This document shows, one piece after another, positions 46,382-55,845 of a stretch of 64,000 bases of DNA. Location: assembly GCA_045127595.1 (NCBI GenBank), contig JBGVQS010000021.1:1-64000 (forward strand). The letters run 5' to 3'. The stretch's first letter is position 1. Each line of letters starts with the position of its first letter. The notes beneath the pieces are model-generated. The model was given only the letters and a program-made list of their open reading frames with translations, was not told the DNA's origin and did no database searches. The translations under genes and the position numbers were made by a program. Origin of the DNA: Scatosoma sp045127595 (GTDB lineage Bacteria; Bacillota; Clostridia; Christensenellales; Borkfalkiaceae).

Positions 46382-48295
46382 ATGAAAAGAATCGGGGAGT
46401 TCTTCAAAAAAATATTCGAGCGTACCAGGTATGCGTTGAAACGTGTTTTCGGTTGGATAAAGCGTAGTTTTTTAGGACTGCAATCGGATAAAAAACAGCG
46501 GGAAGACGCGCCGTGGAGATTGCGCTTTCGTGCCTTTTTTGCGAAAAAGACTTCCGTTGTTGCTCTGGTTTCGTTGCTGCTTTTGATTGCGTTTGTATTT
46601 ATTGCGCCGCTCGTTACGCCGATGGAAGAAAATTATACCGATCCGTTGCAACAAAACGTAGCACCGTCCTATTCTATGCGCTCCGTGCCGACAAAATTGA
46701 AAAAGAAAGTGCGAAGCATTAACGGCTTTTCCGATTTCACGGTCGGGTTGTCTACGGACGGAAAAATTTACGTTTGGGGGAATACGGAAAATCGTGTTTT
46801 AAAAATCGACATGAAGAAGTTGCCTACGCGGTTACGCACGGAAAAAACGGCGTTTTTGGCGGCTGGAAAGGATCATGCGATTGCGGTAACGACGGGCGGC
46901 GAAGTGATCGGTTGGGGAGATAAAAGCTGCGGACAGTACGGCGGAGAACAGGTACTAAACGCCATTCCCATGCCGACCGAGCTTATAGGCGGCGTGGACG
47001 CGGCAAGTGTGAAACAGCTTGTTTGCGGCTATCAAACGAGCGCGCTGATTATGCAGGACGGCAGGGGGTATTTTTGGGGAAACACCAACACCGCAAGGAA
47101 TTTATCCCGTTTCCAAAGCCTGACGGACGTAGAACAAGCGGCTTTTACAAATTCCGCCGCCGTAGCCCTGCGAAAAAACGGAGAGCTGTTCCTTGGCGGC
47201 GAAGAGCTTTTTACCTTTGCGGTTTCTTCTATCAACGGCGAGATTGATGATTTCAACTCGTACATGGTAGGCAGAAAAGCGGTAGAAATTGCGACGACAA
47301 ACAAATGTCTTGCCCTGCTGACGACGGACGGAGAACTGATCGTTGCAGGGATCTTTGAAAACGGCGAAGACGTTTTACCGACTTTGCGTGCGGGGGAAAG
47401 GTTTGTCGCTCTTGACGGCGGAACGCGGCATTTTATCGGGGTTACCGATCAAGGGCGAGTGTACGGCTGGGGGCATAATGCTTACGGACAATGCAATCTT
47501 AACGTGCGAGGCGCGGATAAAGTATTCGCAGGGGCGTTGCAGTCGTACGCAGTCGGGGGAGAAAAACTCTTGAAAAGTGCAGGATTAAAGGGATATTTGA
47601 TGGGCACGGACGGACGCGGCCGCGACGTGTTCACAAGGATTGCGCACGGTGGAAAGACGACGGTAACGGTTGGCGGCGTAGCGGTGCTCGTTTCTACGGT
47701 GATTGCGGTGATTGTCGGGTCTTTGGCAGGGTATTTCGGCGGTGCGGTCGATACGTTTTTGATGCGTATTACGGAAATTTTTTCTTCCGTACCCTTTTTG
47801 CCGTTTGCCATGCTCCTATCACAAATTATCAAAAATTATAATTTTTCGGAAACGGCACGTATTGTCATTATCATGTTCATTTTGGGAATTTTGTCTTGGC
47901 CGTCTTTGGCAAGAATGATCCGCGGTCAGGTGCTGGTGGAACGTGAAAAGGAATTCGTTTTGGCGGCGAAAGCCATCGGCGCAAAGGAAGGCAGGATTGC
48001 CTTTCGGCACATTTTACCCAACGTTCTTTCGGTTATTTTGGTGAGCACGACGCTCAATTTCGCGAGTTGTCTTTTGACGGAATCTTCCCTTTCCTATTTA
48101 GGCTTTGGCGTACAGCCGCCCCGACCGACTTGGGGAAATATGCTAACGGGCAGCAATAACGGCACGATCATACGCAGTTATTGGTGGCAATGGCTCTTTC
48201 CCGCGCTATTTTTATCGATTGCGGTCGTTTGTATCAACGTCGTAGGGGACGGCTTGCGCGACGCGTTCGATCCCAAGAGCGATACGGAGAAATGA
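46382..48295 (+). CDS. oppC: OppC-type permease with an RCC1-like propeller in its outer loop
   Basis: A 637-residue protein, about twice the usual length. The start at 46382 follows GAGGGAAG. A basic cytosolic N-terminus leads to TM1 (about 58-78). Residues about 108-405 are RCC1-like repeats: six clear units and a partial seventh, each with G...A...DG.(V/I)..WG (for example KIYVWG, EVIGWG, RGYFWG, RVYGWG). At about 408 the ordinary OppC sequence resumes with LMGTDGRGRDVFTRI, then the remaining helices, the EAA loop (LAAKAIGAKEGRIAFRHILPN) and GDGLRDAFDPK. The propeller therefore replaces the short extracellular TM1-TM2 loop, facing the binding protein. The permease part is intact. The role of the extra domain is unknown; docking of OppA-2 or sensing is conceivable. 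Confidence 0.9.
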   Translation: MKRIGEFFKKIFERTRYALKRVFGWIKRSFLGLQSDKKQREDAPWRLRFRAFFAKKTSVVALVSLLLLIAFVFIAPLVTPMEENYTDPLQQNVAPSYSMRSVPTKLKKKVRSINGFSDFTVGLSTDGKIYVWGNTENRVLKIDMKKLPTRLRTEKTAFLAAGKDHAIAVTTGGEVIGWGDKSCGQYGGEQVLNAIPMPTELIGGVDAASVKQLVCGYQTSALIMQDGRGYFWGNTNTARNLSRFQSLTDVEQAAFTNSAAVALRKNGELFLGGEELFTFAVSSINGEIDDFNSYMVGRKAVEIATTNKCLALLTTDGELIVAGIFENGEDVLPTLRAGERFVALDGGTRHFIGVTDQGRVYGWGHNAYGQCNLNVRGADKVFAGALQSYAVGGEKLLKSAGLKGYLMGTDGRGRDVFTRIAHGGKTTVTVGGVAVLVSTVIAVIVGSLAGYFGGAVDTFLMRITEIFSSVPFLPFAMLLSQIIKNYNFSETARIVIIMFILGILSWPSLARMIRGQVLVEREKEFVLAAKAIGAKEGRIAFRHILPNVLSVILVSTTLNFASCLLTESSLSYLGFGVQPPRPTWGNMLTGSNNGTIIRSYWWQWLFPALFLSIAVVCINVVGDGLRDAFDPKSDTEK

Positions 48296-48302
48296 GGTGG
48301 CT

Positions 48303-49346
48303 ATGAAACTGCTGGAAGTAAAAGATTTGCGCACGGTTTTCAACACCCGTAAGGGTAGCTTTTATGCCGCGGACGGGATTTCCTACGTCGTAGAAGAAGG
48401 AAAAACGTTGGGGCTTGTTGGGGAGTCCGGCTCGGGAAAAAGCGTATCTTCCATGAGCGTATTGCGCTTGTTGGATAAAAACGGACGGATTGAAAGCGGA
48501 GAAATACTATTTTACGACGGGGACAAAGTAACCGATTTGGCAAAGCTTACGGAAGAAGAAATGCGCCTTGTTCGCGGCAACAAAATCTCCGTTATCTTTC
48601 AAGAGCCGATGACGGCGCTCAACCCTGTATTCACCATAGGCAGACAGCTCAAAGAGCCCTTTTTGATTCATCGGAAAATGTCAAAAAAGGAAGTGGAACA
48701 AGAAGCCTTGAAACTGCTCTCGCTCGTGCGTATTCCAAATCCCGAACGGGTCTTTTCCGCCTATCCGCACCAGCTTTCGGGGGGGATGCGTCAAAGGGTA
48801 ATGATTGCGATGGCGCTTGCTTGCAATCCAAAGTTGTTGATTGCGGACGAGCCGACTACGGCGCTCGACGTTACCATACAAGCGGAAATTTTACGGCTGA
48901 TGAAAAGTCTGCAAAAAGAGCAAGGCATGGCGATTATGTTCATCACGCACGACTTGGGAGTCATTCGTGAAATGGCGGATGAAGTGGCGGTCATTTACGC
49001 GGGAAGAGTGGTGGAATTTTGCCCTGCCGAGCGGATTTTTCAAAAGGACGGAATGGGACATCCGTACACCGAGGGCTTGCTTGCGTCCTTGCCAAAAAAT
49101 TACAAAACGGCGTGGGCAGGTATGCGACGACTGGAAACAATACCCGGTTCTCCACCTACGCCGACGGAGAAAATAACAGGCTGTAAATTCGCGCCGAGAT
49201 GTCGTTATAGAACGGAAAAATGCACGCAAGCCGAACCGCCTATGTTTCTTGTGGATGAGCGGCAAAGCGTGCGTTGTTATTACCCTGATAAGGAGAAAAG
49301 AAAGCATGGAAACTATGCCGACAATGCTGACGGTCAAAGACCTTAA
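48303..49346 (+). CDS. oppD: Oligopeptide ABC transporter ATP-binding protein (OppD-2)
   Basis: A 347-residue ATPase of normal length. The start at 48303 is chosen for GAGGTGG directly upstream; a GTG two codons earlier overlaps that RBS. Walker A is GESGSGKS (about 40-47), the Q-loop is IFQEPMTALNPVF, the signature is LSGGMRQRVMIAMALA, Walker B is LLIADEPTTALD, and a C-terminal Cys cluster is present. It lacks the N-terminal extension and internal insertion of OppD-1. Its 3' end overlaps oppF-2 by 41 bp. Confidence 0.93.
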   Translation: MKLLEVKDLRTVFNTRKGSFYAADGISYVVEEGKTLGLVGESGSGKSVSSMSVLRLLDKNGRIESGEILFYDGDKVTDLAKLTEEEMRLVRGNKISVIFQEPMTALNPVFTIGRQLKEPFLIHRKMSKKEVEQEALKLLSLVRIPNPERVFSAYPHQLSGGMRQRVMIAMALACNPKLLIADEPTTALDVTIQAEILRLMKSLQKEQGMAIMFITHDLGVIREMADEVAVIYAGRVVEFCPAERIFQKDGMGHPYTEGLLASLPKNYKTAWAGMRRLETIPGSPPTPTEKITGCKFAPRCRYRTEKCTQAEPPMFLVDERQSVRCYYPDKEKRKHGNYADNADGQRP

Positions 49347-50292
49347 AAAATATTTTCCGCTATCAAAAACTCGACTTTTTCAGCGTGAACGCCCTGTATT
49401 AAAAGCGGTGGACGGGGTGTCGTTGGAGATTAAAAAAGGGGAAGTATACGGCTTGGTCGGGGAAAGCGGTTGCGGAAAATCGACGTTTGGCAGAACGCTG
49501 CTTGGGCTGTATCCGCCGACTTCTGGGGAAGTGTTTTATCGGGATAAAGACGGGAAAGAACACTCCTTGACGGCTTGTAAAAGGGAAGAACTCCGTCTGC
49601 TTAGAAAGGAGCTGCAAATCGTCTTTCAAGACCCGTATTCTTCTTTAAATCCGCGCATGACGGCAGGGCAAATTATCGGGGAAGGAGTGCAAATTCACGG
49701 CTTTTTTGCCCCCCGTAGTAGGGCTTTACAGGAATACGTTGCGGAAATAGCGAACGCCTGCGGTTTGCAGACGTATATGCTGCAAAAATATCCCCATCAG
49801 TTTTCAGGCGGGCAAAGACAGCGGCTTTCGATTGCGCGCGCGTTGGCGTTAAAACCGCGCTTTGTCGTTTGCGACGAGTGCGTTTCCGCACTTGACGTAT
49901 CCGTGCAATCGCAGATACTCAATTTGCTATCCGATTTAAAGGAAAAGGAAGGCTTGACTTATCTGTTCATTTCCCATGATTTATCGGTGGTAAGGTATCT
50001 ATCCGACCGTATAGCGGTGATGTATTTAGGACAGCTTATGGAATGGGGGAGCGCGGAAGACGTTTTTAATACGCCTGCGCATCCGTATACGGTAACCCTG
50101 CTTGCCGCCGTGCCGGGCGGAAAGGGATTTATGGATAACGGAGCGTTTTCCATGGAAGAAAAGCGGGAAAAACCGCAGGGCGGCTGTCCGTTTTATCAGC
50201 GTTGTTATATGGCAAAAAATATCTGTCAACGCACACCTGCCCCCATCAAAGAGATTTCAAAAGGACATTTTTGCGCCTGTCATTTCGTATAA
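49306..50292 (+). CDS. oppF: Oligopeptide ABC transporter ATP-binding protein (OppF-2)
   Basis: A 328-residue ATPase. The start at 49306 has AAGGAG 10 bases upstream, inside the end of oppD-2, which implies translational coupling. Walker A is GESGCGKST, the Q-loop is VFQDPYSSLNPR and the signature is FSGGQRQRLSIARALA. Walker B is FVVCDECVSALD, where the usual Pro after Glu is Cys (DEC instead of DEP). The catalytic Glu is retained. The C-terminal Cys-rich OppF motif is present. It is the last gene of the operon, before a terminator. Confidence 0.92.
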   Translation: METMPTMLTVKDLKKYFPLSKTRLFQRERPVLKAVDGVSLEIKKGEVYGLVGESGCGKSTFGRTLLGLYPPTSGEVFYRDKDGKEHSLTACKREELRLLRKELQIVFQDPYSSLNPRMTAGQIIGEGVQIHGFFAPRSRALQEYVAEIANACGLQTYMLQKYPHQFSGGQRQRLSIARALALKPRFVVCDECVSALDVSVQSQILNLLSDLKEKEGLTYLFISHDLSVVRYLSDRIAVMYLGQLMEWGSAEDVFNTPAHPYTVTLLAAVPGGKGFMDNGAFSMEEKREKPQGGCPFYQRCYMAKNICQRTPAPIKEISKGHFCACHFV

Positions 50293-50299
50293 AATCAAT

Positions 50300-50332
50300 G
50301 CCGAAAACGTTAAAACATTTTCGGCGTTTTTT
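50300..50332 (+). terminator. Intrinsic terminator of opp operon 2
   Basis: GCCGAAAA (50300-50307) pairs with TTTTCGGC (50318-50325) around a 10-base loop, followed by six T. Confidence 0.78.
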
Positions 50333-50405
50333 ATTTTTCATTTAAAAGGAGTATGAAAAAAGAATGAAAATATATAAAAAATCCACGGAAAAGGGTGTGC
50401 GAATG

Positions 50406-50435
50406 TTGACAAATACATTGAAAATGTATTATAAT
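50406..50435 (+). promoter_or_regulatory. Sigma-A promoter upstream of the CorC/HlyC-type gene
   Basis: TTGACA (50406-50411) and TATAAT (50430-50435) have an 18-bp spacer. The leader of about 80 bases contains a small GC hairpin (GGCGG/CCGCC near 50455-50469). Confidence 0.88.
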
Positions 50436-50520
50436 AAAACGCAAGGAAAAATTCGGCGGGGCGCCGCCTGAAAAGTTTCAAAAAAAATTTTTTATAAAAT
50501 CGGAGGATTAAAAATCTATC

Positions 50521-51801
50521 ATGGAACCCCTACCCCTATCTATCGTCATAGCGATACTCGTATTGCTTTCCGGATTCTTTTCGGGAACGGAAACGGCATT
50601 TTCCTGCGTAAACAAATTGAAATTAAAAACGCTTGTAGCGCAAGGAAAGAAGAACTCGAAAGCGGTTTATGCGTTTGCCGATGAAAAATATGACAAACTC
50701 GTTACGGCGATATTGATCGGTAACAATATCGTAAACCTGACTGCTTCGGCGTTGGGTACGATCCTTTTTGCACAGCTACTTGTCGGCACGAATATTAGCC
50801 ATACGACGGTTTCTACGGCGGTTTTGACGGTTGTCGTGCTCTTATTCGGCGAAATTACGCCCAAATATTTGGCGAGCGTATATCCCGAAAAAATGTGCTT
50901 TTTCTTCTATCCGCTCATGCAGCTTTTCTACTGGCTTCTTTTGCCTTTGAGTAAAATTTTCGACGGATACAAGGCGTTGCTTGCAAAAATTTTCAAATTA
51001 CAAAAAGACGAAACGGTAACGAACGAAGAACTGATGTCCCTCGTAGACGAAGCGGAAGAGGACGGCACGCTGAAAGAAGACGAAAGCGAGCTGGTGCGCT
51101 CCGCGCTGGAATTCGACGACTTGAAGGTGGAAGATATACTTGTTCCGCGCGTAGACGTTATTGCGGTTGCGGAAGATTCGACGATGGACGAAATCCGCGA
51201 AACGTTTGAAAAGACGGGGTATTCCCGTTTGCCCGTTTATAAAGATACGATCGATAACGTGATCGGGCTTGTGCACGAGCGGGATTTCTTCTCGGGCTAT
51301 ATCAAGGGCGAAAAGGAGATCGGGCATCTTGTTCAGGATATCGTATTCACGACGGAATATACAAGAATTTCCACCCTTTTAAAACAGCTTCAAAAGCAAA
51401 AGATACACATGGCGGCGGTTTCGGACGAATACGGCGGCTTGGTGGGGATCGTAACGCTCGAAGACATTTTGGAAGAACTTGTCGGGGAGATTTGGGACGA
51501 ACACGACGAAGAAGAAGTATTGTACGGTAAAATTTCCGACGACGAATACTGGGTGGACGGCAAATGCGATTTGGAAGAATTTTTCGCGCTCTATGAAATC
51601 GAAGACGAAGCGGAGAAATACGACTCGAACACGGTCGGCGGTTGGGCGACGGAAAAATACGGCGGAATCCCGCCCATCGGGGAGATTTTACGCGTAAAGA
51701 ATTTGGAAATCAAAATCGTCAAAGCGACGAAACAAAAGGTATTAAAAGTGCGTTCCAAGCTCGGGGAAGAATACGTGGAAGACGAAAAAGAGCAGGACTA
51801 A
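50521..51801 (+). CDS. CNNM/CorC-HlyC family membrane protein with CBS pair
   Basis: A 426-residue protein. The N-terminal CNNM (DUF21) domain has about four membrane segments (SGFFSGTETAFS opening, about 15-26). A pair of CBS domains begins at VEDILVPRVDVIAV (about 205-335), and a C-terminal CorC_HlyC domain spans about 350-420. Such proteins are linked to magnesium or cobalt efflux; older hemolysin annotations are misleading. The GGAGG ribosome binding site lies 14 bases before ATG, longer than usual, and no other start is possible because a stop codon precedes it in frame. It is first in a string with galE. Confidence 0.9.
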   Translation: MEPLPLSIVIAILVLLSGFFSGTETAFSCVNKLKLKTLVAQGKKNSKAVYAFADEKYDKLVTAILIGNNIVNLTASALGTILFAQLLVGTNISHTTVSTAVLTVVVLLFGEITPKYLASVYPEKMCFFFYPLMQLFYWLLLPLSKIFDGYKALLAKIFKLQKDETVTNEELMSLVDEAEEDGTLKEDESELVRSALEFDDLKVEDILVPRVDVIAVAEDSTMDEIRETFEKTGYSRLPVYKDTIDNVIGLVHERDFFSGYIKGEKEIGHLVQDIVFTTEYTRISTLLKQLQKQKIHMAAVSDEYGGLVGIVTLEDILEELVGEIWDEHDEEEVLYGKISDDEYWVDGKCDLEEFFALYEIEDEAEKYDSNTVGGWATEKYGGIPPIGEILRVKNLEIKIVKATKQKVLKVRSKLGEEYVEDEKEQD

Positions 51802-51825
51802 AATTTTAAAGGATGGTGTAAATAT

Positions 51826-52839
51826 ATGGCTAAAATTTTGGTAACGGGCGGTTGCGGTTATATCGGTTCGCATACCGTTTTGGAACTCTTGAACAAAAAT
51901 TACGAAGTCGTCGTTGTGGACAATTTCAGCAATTCGAGTTTTGAAAGCTTGCGCAGAGTGCAAGAAATCACGGGCAAGCAAGTGATTTTCTACGAGGCGA
52001 ACATCAGCGACAGTGAAAAAATGGACGAAATCTTTTCGGCGCATCACTTCGACGCGGTTATCCATTTCGCGGCGTTTAAGGCGGTTGGCGAAAGCTGTAA
52101 ATTGCCTTTAAAATATTACGAAAACAACATCAGCGGTACGGTTGGACTGTTGAAGATTATGGAAAAGCACAACGTAAAGAAGATCATCTTCTCGTCCTCG
52201 GCAACGGTGTACGGCGATCCCGAACGTTTGCCGCTTGACGAAACCTGCCGCCTTTCCACGACGAACCCGTACGGCAGCACCAAGCTCATGATGGAAATGA
52301 TCATGCAGGACGTCTATAAAGCGGACAACGAATGGAACATCATTTTGCTCCGTTATTTCAACCCCGTCGGCGCGCATGAAAGCGGCAGAATCGGGGAAGA
52401 TCCCAAGGGTATTCCCAACAACCTGATGCCGTTCGTGGCGCAGGTAGCAAGCGGAAAGCTCTCTTGCATCAACGTCTTTGGCAACGATTACGACACCCCC
52501 GACGGTACGGGCGTACGCGATTACATTCACGTAGTCGATCTTGCGCTTGGGCATATTGCGGCGATTGAACGCTGTGAAACGAGCGGCGTACATATTTACA
52601 ACCTTGGTACGGGACATGGGTACAGCGTACTCGATATGATCCATGCGTTTGAAAAGGCTTGCGGCAAAAAATTGCCCTACAAGATTTGCGAACGCCGTCC
52701 CGGGGATATTGCGTCTTGCTATGCCGCACCCGATAAAGCGGAAAAAGAACTTGGCTGGACGGCGAAATTCGGCATTGAAGAAATGTGCGAATCGCAATGG
52801 AAGTGGCAGAGCGGTAATCCCAGAGGTTACGAGGCATAA
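51826..52839 (+). CDS. galE: UDP-glucose 4-epimerase
   Basis: A 337-residue extended short-chain dehydrogenase. The NAD-binding motif GGCGYIGSH is at about 8-16. Catalytic Tyr149 and Lys153 (YGSTK) sit at the same numbers as in E. coli GalE, and the SSSATVYG strand is conserved. It interconverts UDP-glucose and UDP-galactose for sugar use and envelope polymers. It lies 24 bp after the CNNM gene and 6 bp before a DUF45 peptidase, with no other galactose genes nearby. Confidence 0.95.
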   Translation: MAKILVTGGCGYIGSHTVLELLNKNYEVVVVDNFSNSSFESLRRVQEITGKQVIFYEANISDSEKMDEIFSAHHFDAVIHFAAFKAVGESCKLPLKYYENNISGTVGLLKIMEKHNVKKIIFSSSATVYGDPERLPLDETCRLSTTNPYGSTKLMMEMIMQDVYKADNEWNIILLRYFNPVGAHESGRIGEDPKGIPNNLMPFVAQVASGKLSCINVFGNDYDTPDGTGVRDYIHVVDLALGHIAAIERCETSGVHIYNLGTGHGYSVLDMIHAFEKACGKKLPYKICERRPGDIASCYAAPDKAEKELGWTAKFGIEEMCESQWKWQSGNPRGYEA

Positions 52840-52845
52840 CGCCGC

Positions 52846-53517
52846 ATGGTACAACCCGACGAAATTATCCGCTCCAACCGCAAGACGCTTGCGATCTCCG
52901 TCGATTCGTTCGGACGGCTGATCGTGCGCGCGCCTAAAAAATGCGGTCAAGAGCGGATTTTTGCTTTTTTGACGGCGAATGAAGCTTGGATTTTGCGCAA
53001 GCAAAAACAGGCAAAGGAAAACGCGGTGCAATTACCGCCGAATACGGACGGAGAGCTGGACGGTTATGCCTTTCCGTTGCTTGGGAAAAGCTGTAAAATC
53101 CGATTGACGGACAACGCAAATATCACGTTTGACGCTACGGAGCACGCACTTTGTTTGCCCCGAAAAAACGCAAAAAAACGATTGATTCAATGGCTGAAAG
53201 AGAACGGAAAACGGATTTTTAGCGAGCAGGCGGCAGTGCTTGCGGAAAAAATGGGCGTTTCCTATCGCTCGCTCGAAGTGGGCTCTGCGCGCGGAAAATG
53301 GGGCTCGTGTACCTACGATAACCGTTTGCGATTCACCTTTCGTTTGCTGTACGCGCCGAGAGAATGTATCGAATACGTAATCGTGCACGAGTTGGCGCAT
53401 ATAAAGCATAAAAATCATTCTCCGCGGTTTTGGTCGGAAGTCGAACGCTTTTGCCCTGACTGGAAAGCGCGTAGAAAGGTCTTGAAAACCCACGGCTTGT
53501 GGTTGCAAATTTTTTGA
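52846..53517 (+). CDS. DUF45 (YgjP-type) metallopeptidase
   Basis: A 223-residue protein of the M48-related DUF45/WLM-like group. The zinc motif is HELAHIKH (His181, Glu182, His185), with a conserved SARGKWGSC segment before it and the NHSPRFW motif after it. There is no signal peptide or membrane segment, so it is cytosolic. It follows galE by 6 bp. Substrates of this family are not known. Confidence 0.87.
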   Translation: MVQPDEIIRSNRKTLAISVDSFGRLIVRAPKKCGQERIFAFLTANEAWILRKQKQAKENAVQLPPNTDGELDGYAFPLLGKSCKIRLTDNANITFDATEHALCLPRKNAKKRLIQWLKENGKRIFSEQAAVLAEKMGVSYRSLEVGSARGKWGSCTYDNRLRFTFRLLYAPRECIEYVIVHELAHIKHKNHSPRFWSEVERFCPDWKARRKVLKTHGLWLQIF

Positions 53518-53554
53518 TTTGCGTTTTGAAATTTAAAAAGAAGCGTAAAAAATA

Positions 53555-55033
53555 ATGAAAGAGAAAATGAAAAAAATAGTATGCGGAACGTTGAGTTTCG
53601 TTTTATCGGCAGGGATACTGACGGGGTGTAGTATGTTCGAGCGAGTGGAAGACTCGGAAACGCCCTATTCTCCGATTGAGAGCGTTGTACCCGATCCGAC
53701 TCCTAACGATCCCGATCCCGAAAAGACGGTAACGGGGGAAGAAATTGATGCGTTGGGGCATAAAATCGTCTATTATTCGGACGGCACTTGGGAAGACCTT
53801 GGCAGAGTCGTTGCGCTCGATTATTTCCATAGCTATGAAGAAAAATACGGCTACCGTTTGTTCAAGCAAGAAGAAAACGGCGCGGATCTTTGCGGCTTTT
53901 ACGAAGCGTTGTATTTGCGCGCGAAGAACTTTACGATTTCAGGCGAAACGCCGAAAAAGGAAGACGGGCATTATGAGGCGGCAACCGTTAGCTACGTCAA
54001 GTACGATTTAACTTCCAACGAAGCGTTGAAGGTTTGGAAGACGTTTGCTTATGAAAACCCGGCGTTTTTCTGGATTGACAACACCGTCAGCTATACGGAC
54101 GAAATGCTTTCCTTGATGGTTACTTCCGATTATGCAAATGGGGAAACCCGCACGGCGTTGCAGGCGGAAATTGAAAGCTTTGCGCTGGAATGCGACGGCT
54201 ATTTAAACGGAAAAATGAGCGTTTTTGAAAGGGTATTGACGATACACGACTATTTGGCGAGCAAAGTGGAATACGCTTATGAAGACGACGGCGTAACCCC
54301 CGAAAACGACGCTTGGGCGCATAATTTGGTAGGGGTAACGCTTGGGAAAGGCGTGTGTGAAACGTACGCGAAAGCATTTGATTATCTTTGTAATTTATTC
54401 GACGTAGAGTGTTCCTTTATTGCAGGTATGTCTACGCAAGAAGGCGCAGAAGGCGGACACGCATGGAACATGTTCAAGCTAGACGAAAAGTGGTATCTTG
54501 CGGACGTTACTTGGGACGATTTAGCAATGTTTTTAAGCCGTGAATGGTTGGGTATGTTGCCTGCCGACTTTACAAAAACGCATATTGCAGATACGCCCGA
54601 CAATAAGGGGATAGATTATCAATACCCGTTGCCCACGTTCGCGGAAGAAGAGCTTTGCCCTGTGTTATTCGGGGAAGAAGACGGACAAACGGCGTTGCTT
54701 TCTTCGGTGGACGAAGCGTTTAAAAATATGACAAACGATAGGGGCAGATACGAGATCACGCTTTATCCGAACTCCAAAATCACCGAAAAATTCGCGATGG
54801 ATATATGGCCTGTCGGGGCGTGCGCATACACGAATCCGCCCGCCGTTAAAGCGTTGACGGTCAAGGCGAAAATTCTTTATGCGAACGAAGACAAGACAAG
54901 CTATTATCCTGCGGAGCTTACTACGGTAAAGCCGTTTAAGCTTTCTTCGGACGTTACCTTTATTAACGTAGAATTTACGCCGCAGAGCCTGATTAAAAAC
55001 GGCTACGATATTTTGATAAAAACGGAACGCTAA
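53555..55033 (+). CDS. Transglutaminase-like lipoprotein
   Basis: A 492-residue protein with lipobox LTGC (Cys25) and a Pro/Asp-rich linker (about 30-55). The transglutaminase-like core has the catalytic triad Cys268 (GVCETYAKAF), His302 (GGHAWNMF) and Asp317 (LADVTWDD). The C-terminal part (about 390-490) is beta-rich. Bacterial members on the cell surface act as cysteine proteases or amidases on peptide or wall substrates. An in-frame ATG at 53567 is an alternative start. The enzyme class is likely; the substrate is unknown. Confidence 0.87.
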   Translation: MKEKMKKIVCGTLSFVLSAGILTGCSMFERVEDSETPYSPIESVVPDPTPNDPDPEKTVTGEEIDALGHKIVYYSDGTWEDLGRVVALDYFHSYEEKYGYRLFKQEENGADLCGFYEALYLRAKNFTISGETPKKEDGHYEAATVSYVKYDLTSNEALKVWKTFAYENPAFFWIDNTVSYTDEMLSLMVTSDYANGETRTALQAEIESFALECDGYLNGKMSVFERVLTIHDYLASKVEYAYEDDGVTPENDAWAHNLVGVTLGKGVCETYAKAFDYLCNLFDVECSFIAGMSTQEGAEGGHAWNMFKLDEKWYLADVTWDDLAMFLSREWLGMLPADFTKTHIADTPDNKGIDYQYPLPTFAEEELCPVLFGEEDGQTALLSSVDEAFKNMTNDRGRYEITLYPNSKITEKFAMDIWPVGACAYTNPPAVKALTVKAKILYANEDKTSYYPAELTTVKPFKLSSDVTFINVEFTPQSLIKNGYDILIKTER

Positions 55034-55109
55034 AAAAGGAAAAAACTGTTTAAAAAGCATAGAAAATGCGGTATAACTAAATAGAGAGAAAAATTTTTAC
55101 GAGGCTACT

Positions 55110-55829
55110 ATGTTAGAACTGAAAAACGTTGGGTACACCGTCAAGGACGAGCTCGGCGAAAAGGAAATACTGAAAAACATCAATTTGACGTTAAACGAAC
55201 GGTTCGTTGCGTTTACCGGTCCGAACGGCGGCGGCAAATCCACGCTTGCGAAAGTGATTGCAGGGATCATAAAACCGACGACGGGAAGAATATATTTAGA
55301 TGGGGAAGACATCACCGATTTATCGATCACGGAACGCGCGAAGAAAGGCATATCCTACGCCTTTCAGCAGCCTGTTCGTTTTAAAGGGATCACCGTGCGC
55401 GATCTAATCAATATTGCCGTCGGGAAGACGTTAAAGGTGGCGGACGCTTGCGCGTATCTTTCCGAAGTGGGTATGTGTGCGCGCGATTATATCAACCGCG
55501 AAGTGAACGCGTCTTTGTCGGGCGGGGAATTGAAGCGTATCGAGATTGCGACGATTTTGGCGCGGAGTACCAAGCTTTCGATTTTTGACGAACCGGAAGC
55601 GGGGATCGATCTTTGGAGCTTTGGCAGCTTGATCAAAGTCTTTGAAAAAATGCACGAAAAAACGCAGGGCAACATTTTGATTATTTCCCACCAAGAACGC
55701 ATTTTGAATATTGCGGACAAAGTGGTGGTGATTGCCAACGGACAGGTGCAGCAGCAGGGTGAAAAGGAAGAAGTTTTGCCCCGTTTGCTGGGTACGGACG
55801 CTTGTCGGGTTTTAACGGAAAAAATGTAA
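55110..55829 (+). CDS. sufC: SufC-type Fe-S assembly ATPase
   Basis: A 239-residue soluble ABC ATPase. Walker A is GPNGGGKS (37-44), the signature is LSGGELKRIEIATILAR and Walker B is SIFDEPEAGIDLWSF, with the final His in SHQER. SufC energises the scaffold that builds iron-sulfur clusters. It is directly followed by a SufB/SufD-family gene, and no sufS, sufU, sufE or second sufB/D is present nearby. The pair therefore resembles the minimal two-component SUF (SmsCB-type) systems of anaerobes. Confidence 0.88.
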   Translation: MLELKNVGYTVKDELGEKEILKNINLTLNERFVAFTGPNGGGKSTLAKVIAGIIKPTTGRIYLDGEDITDLSITERAKKGISYAFQQPVRFKGITVRDLINIAVGKTLKVADACAYLSEVGMCARDYINREVNASLSGGELKRIEIATILARSTKLSIFDEPEAGIDLWSFGSLIKVFEKMHEKTQGNILIISHQERILNIADKVVVIANGQVQQQGEKEEVLPRLLGTDACRVLTEKM

Positions 55830-55845
55830 AACGGGGGTAGCAGGT

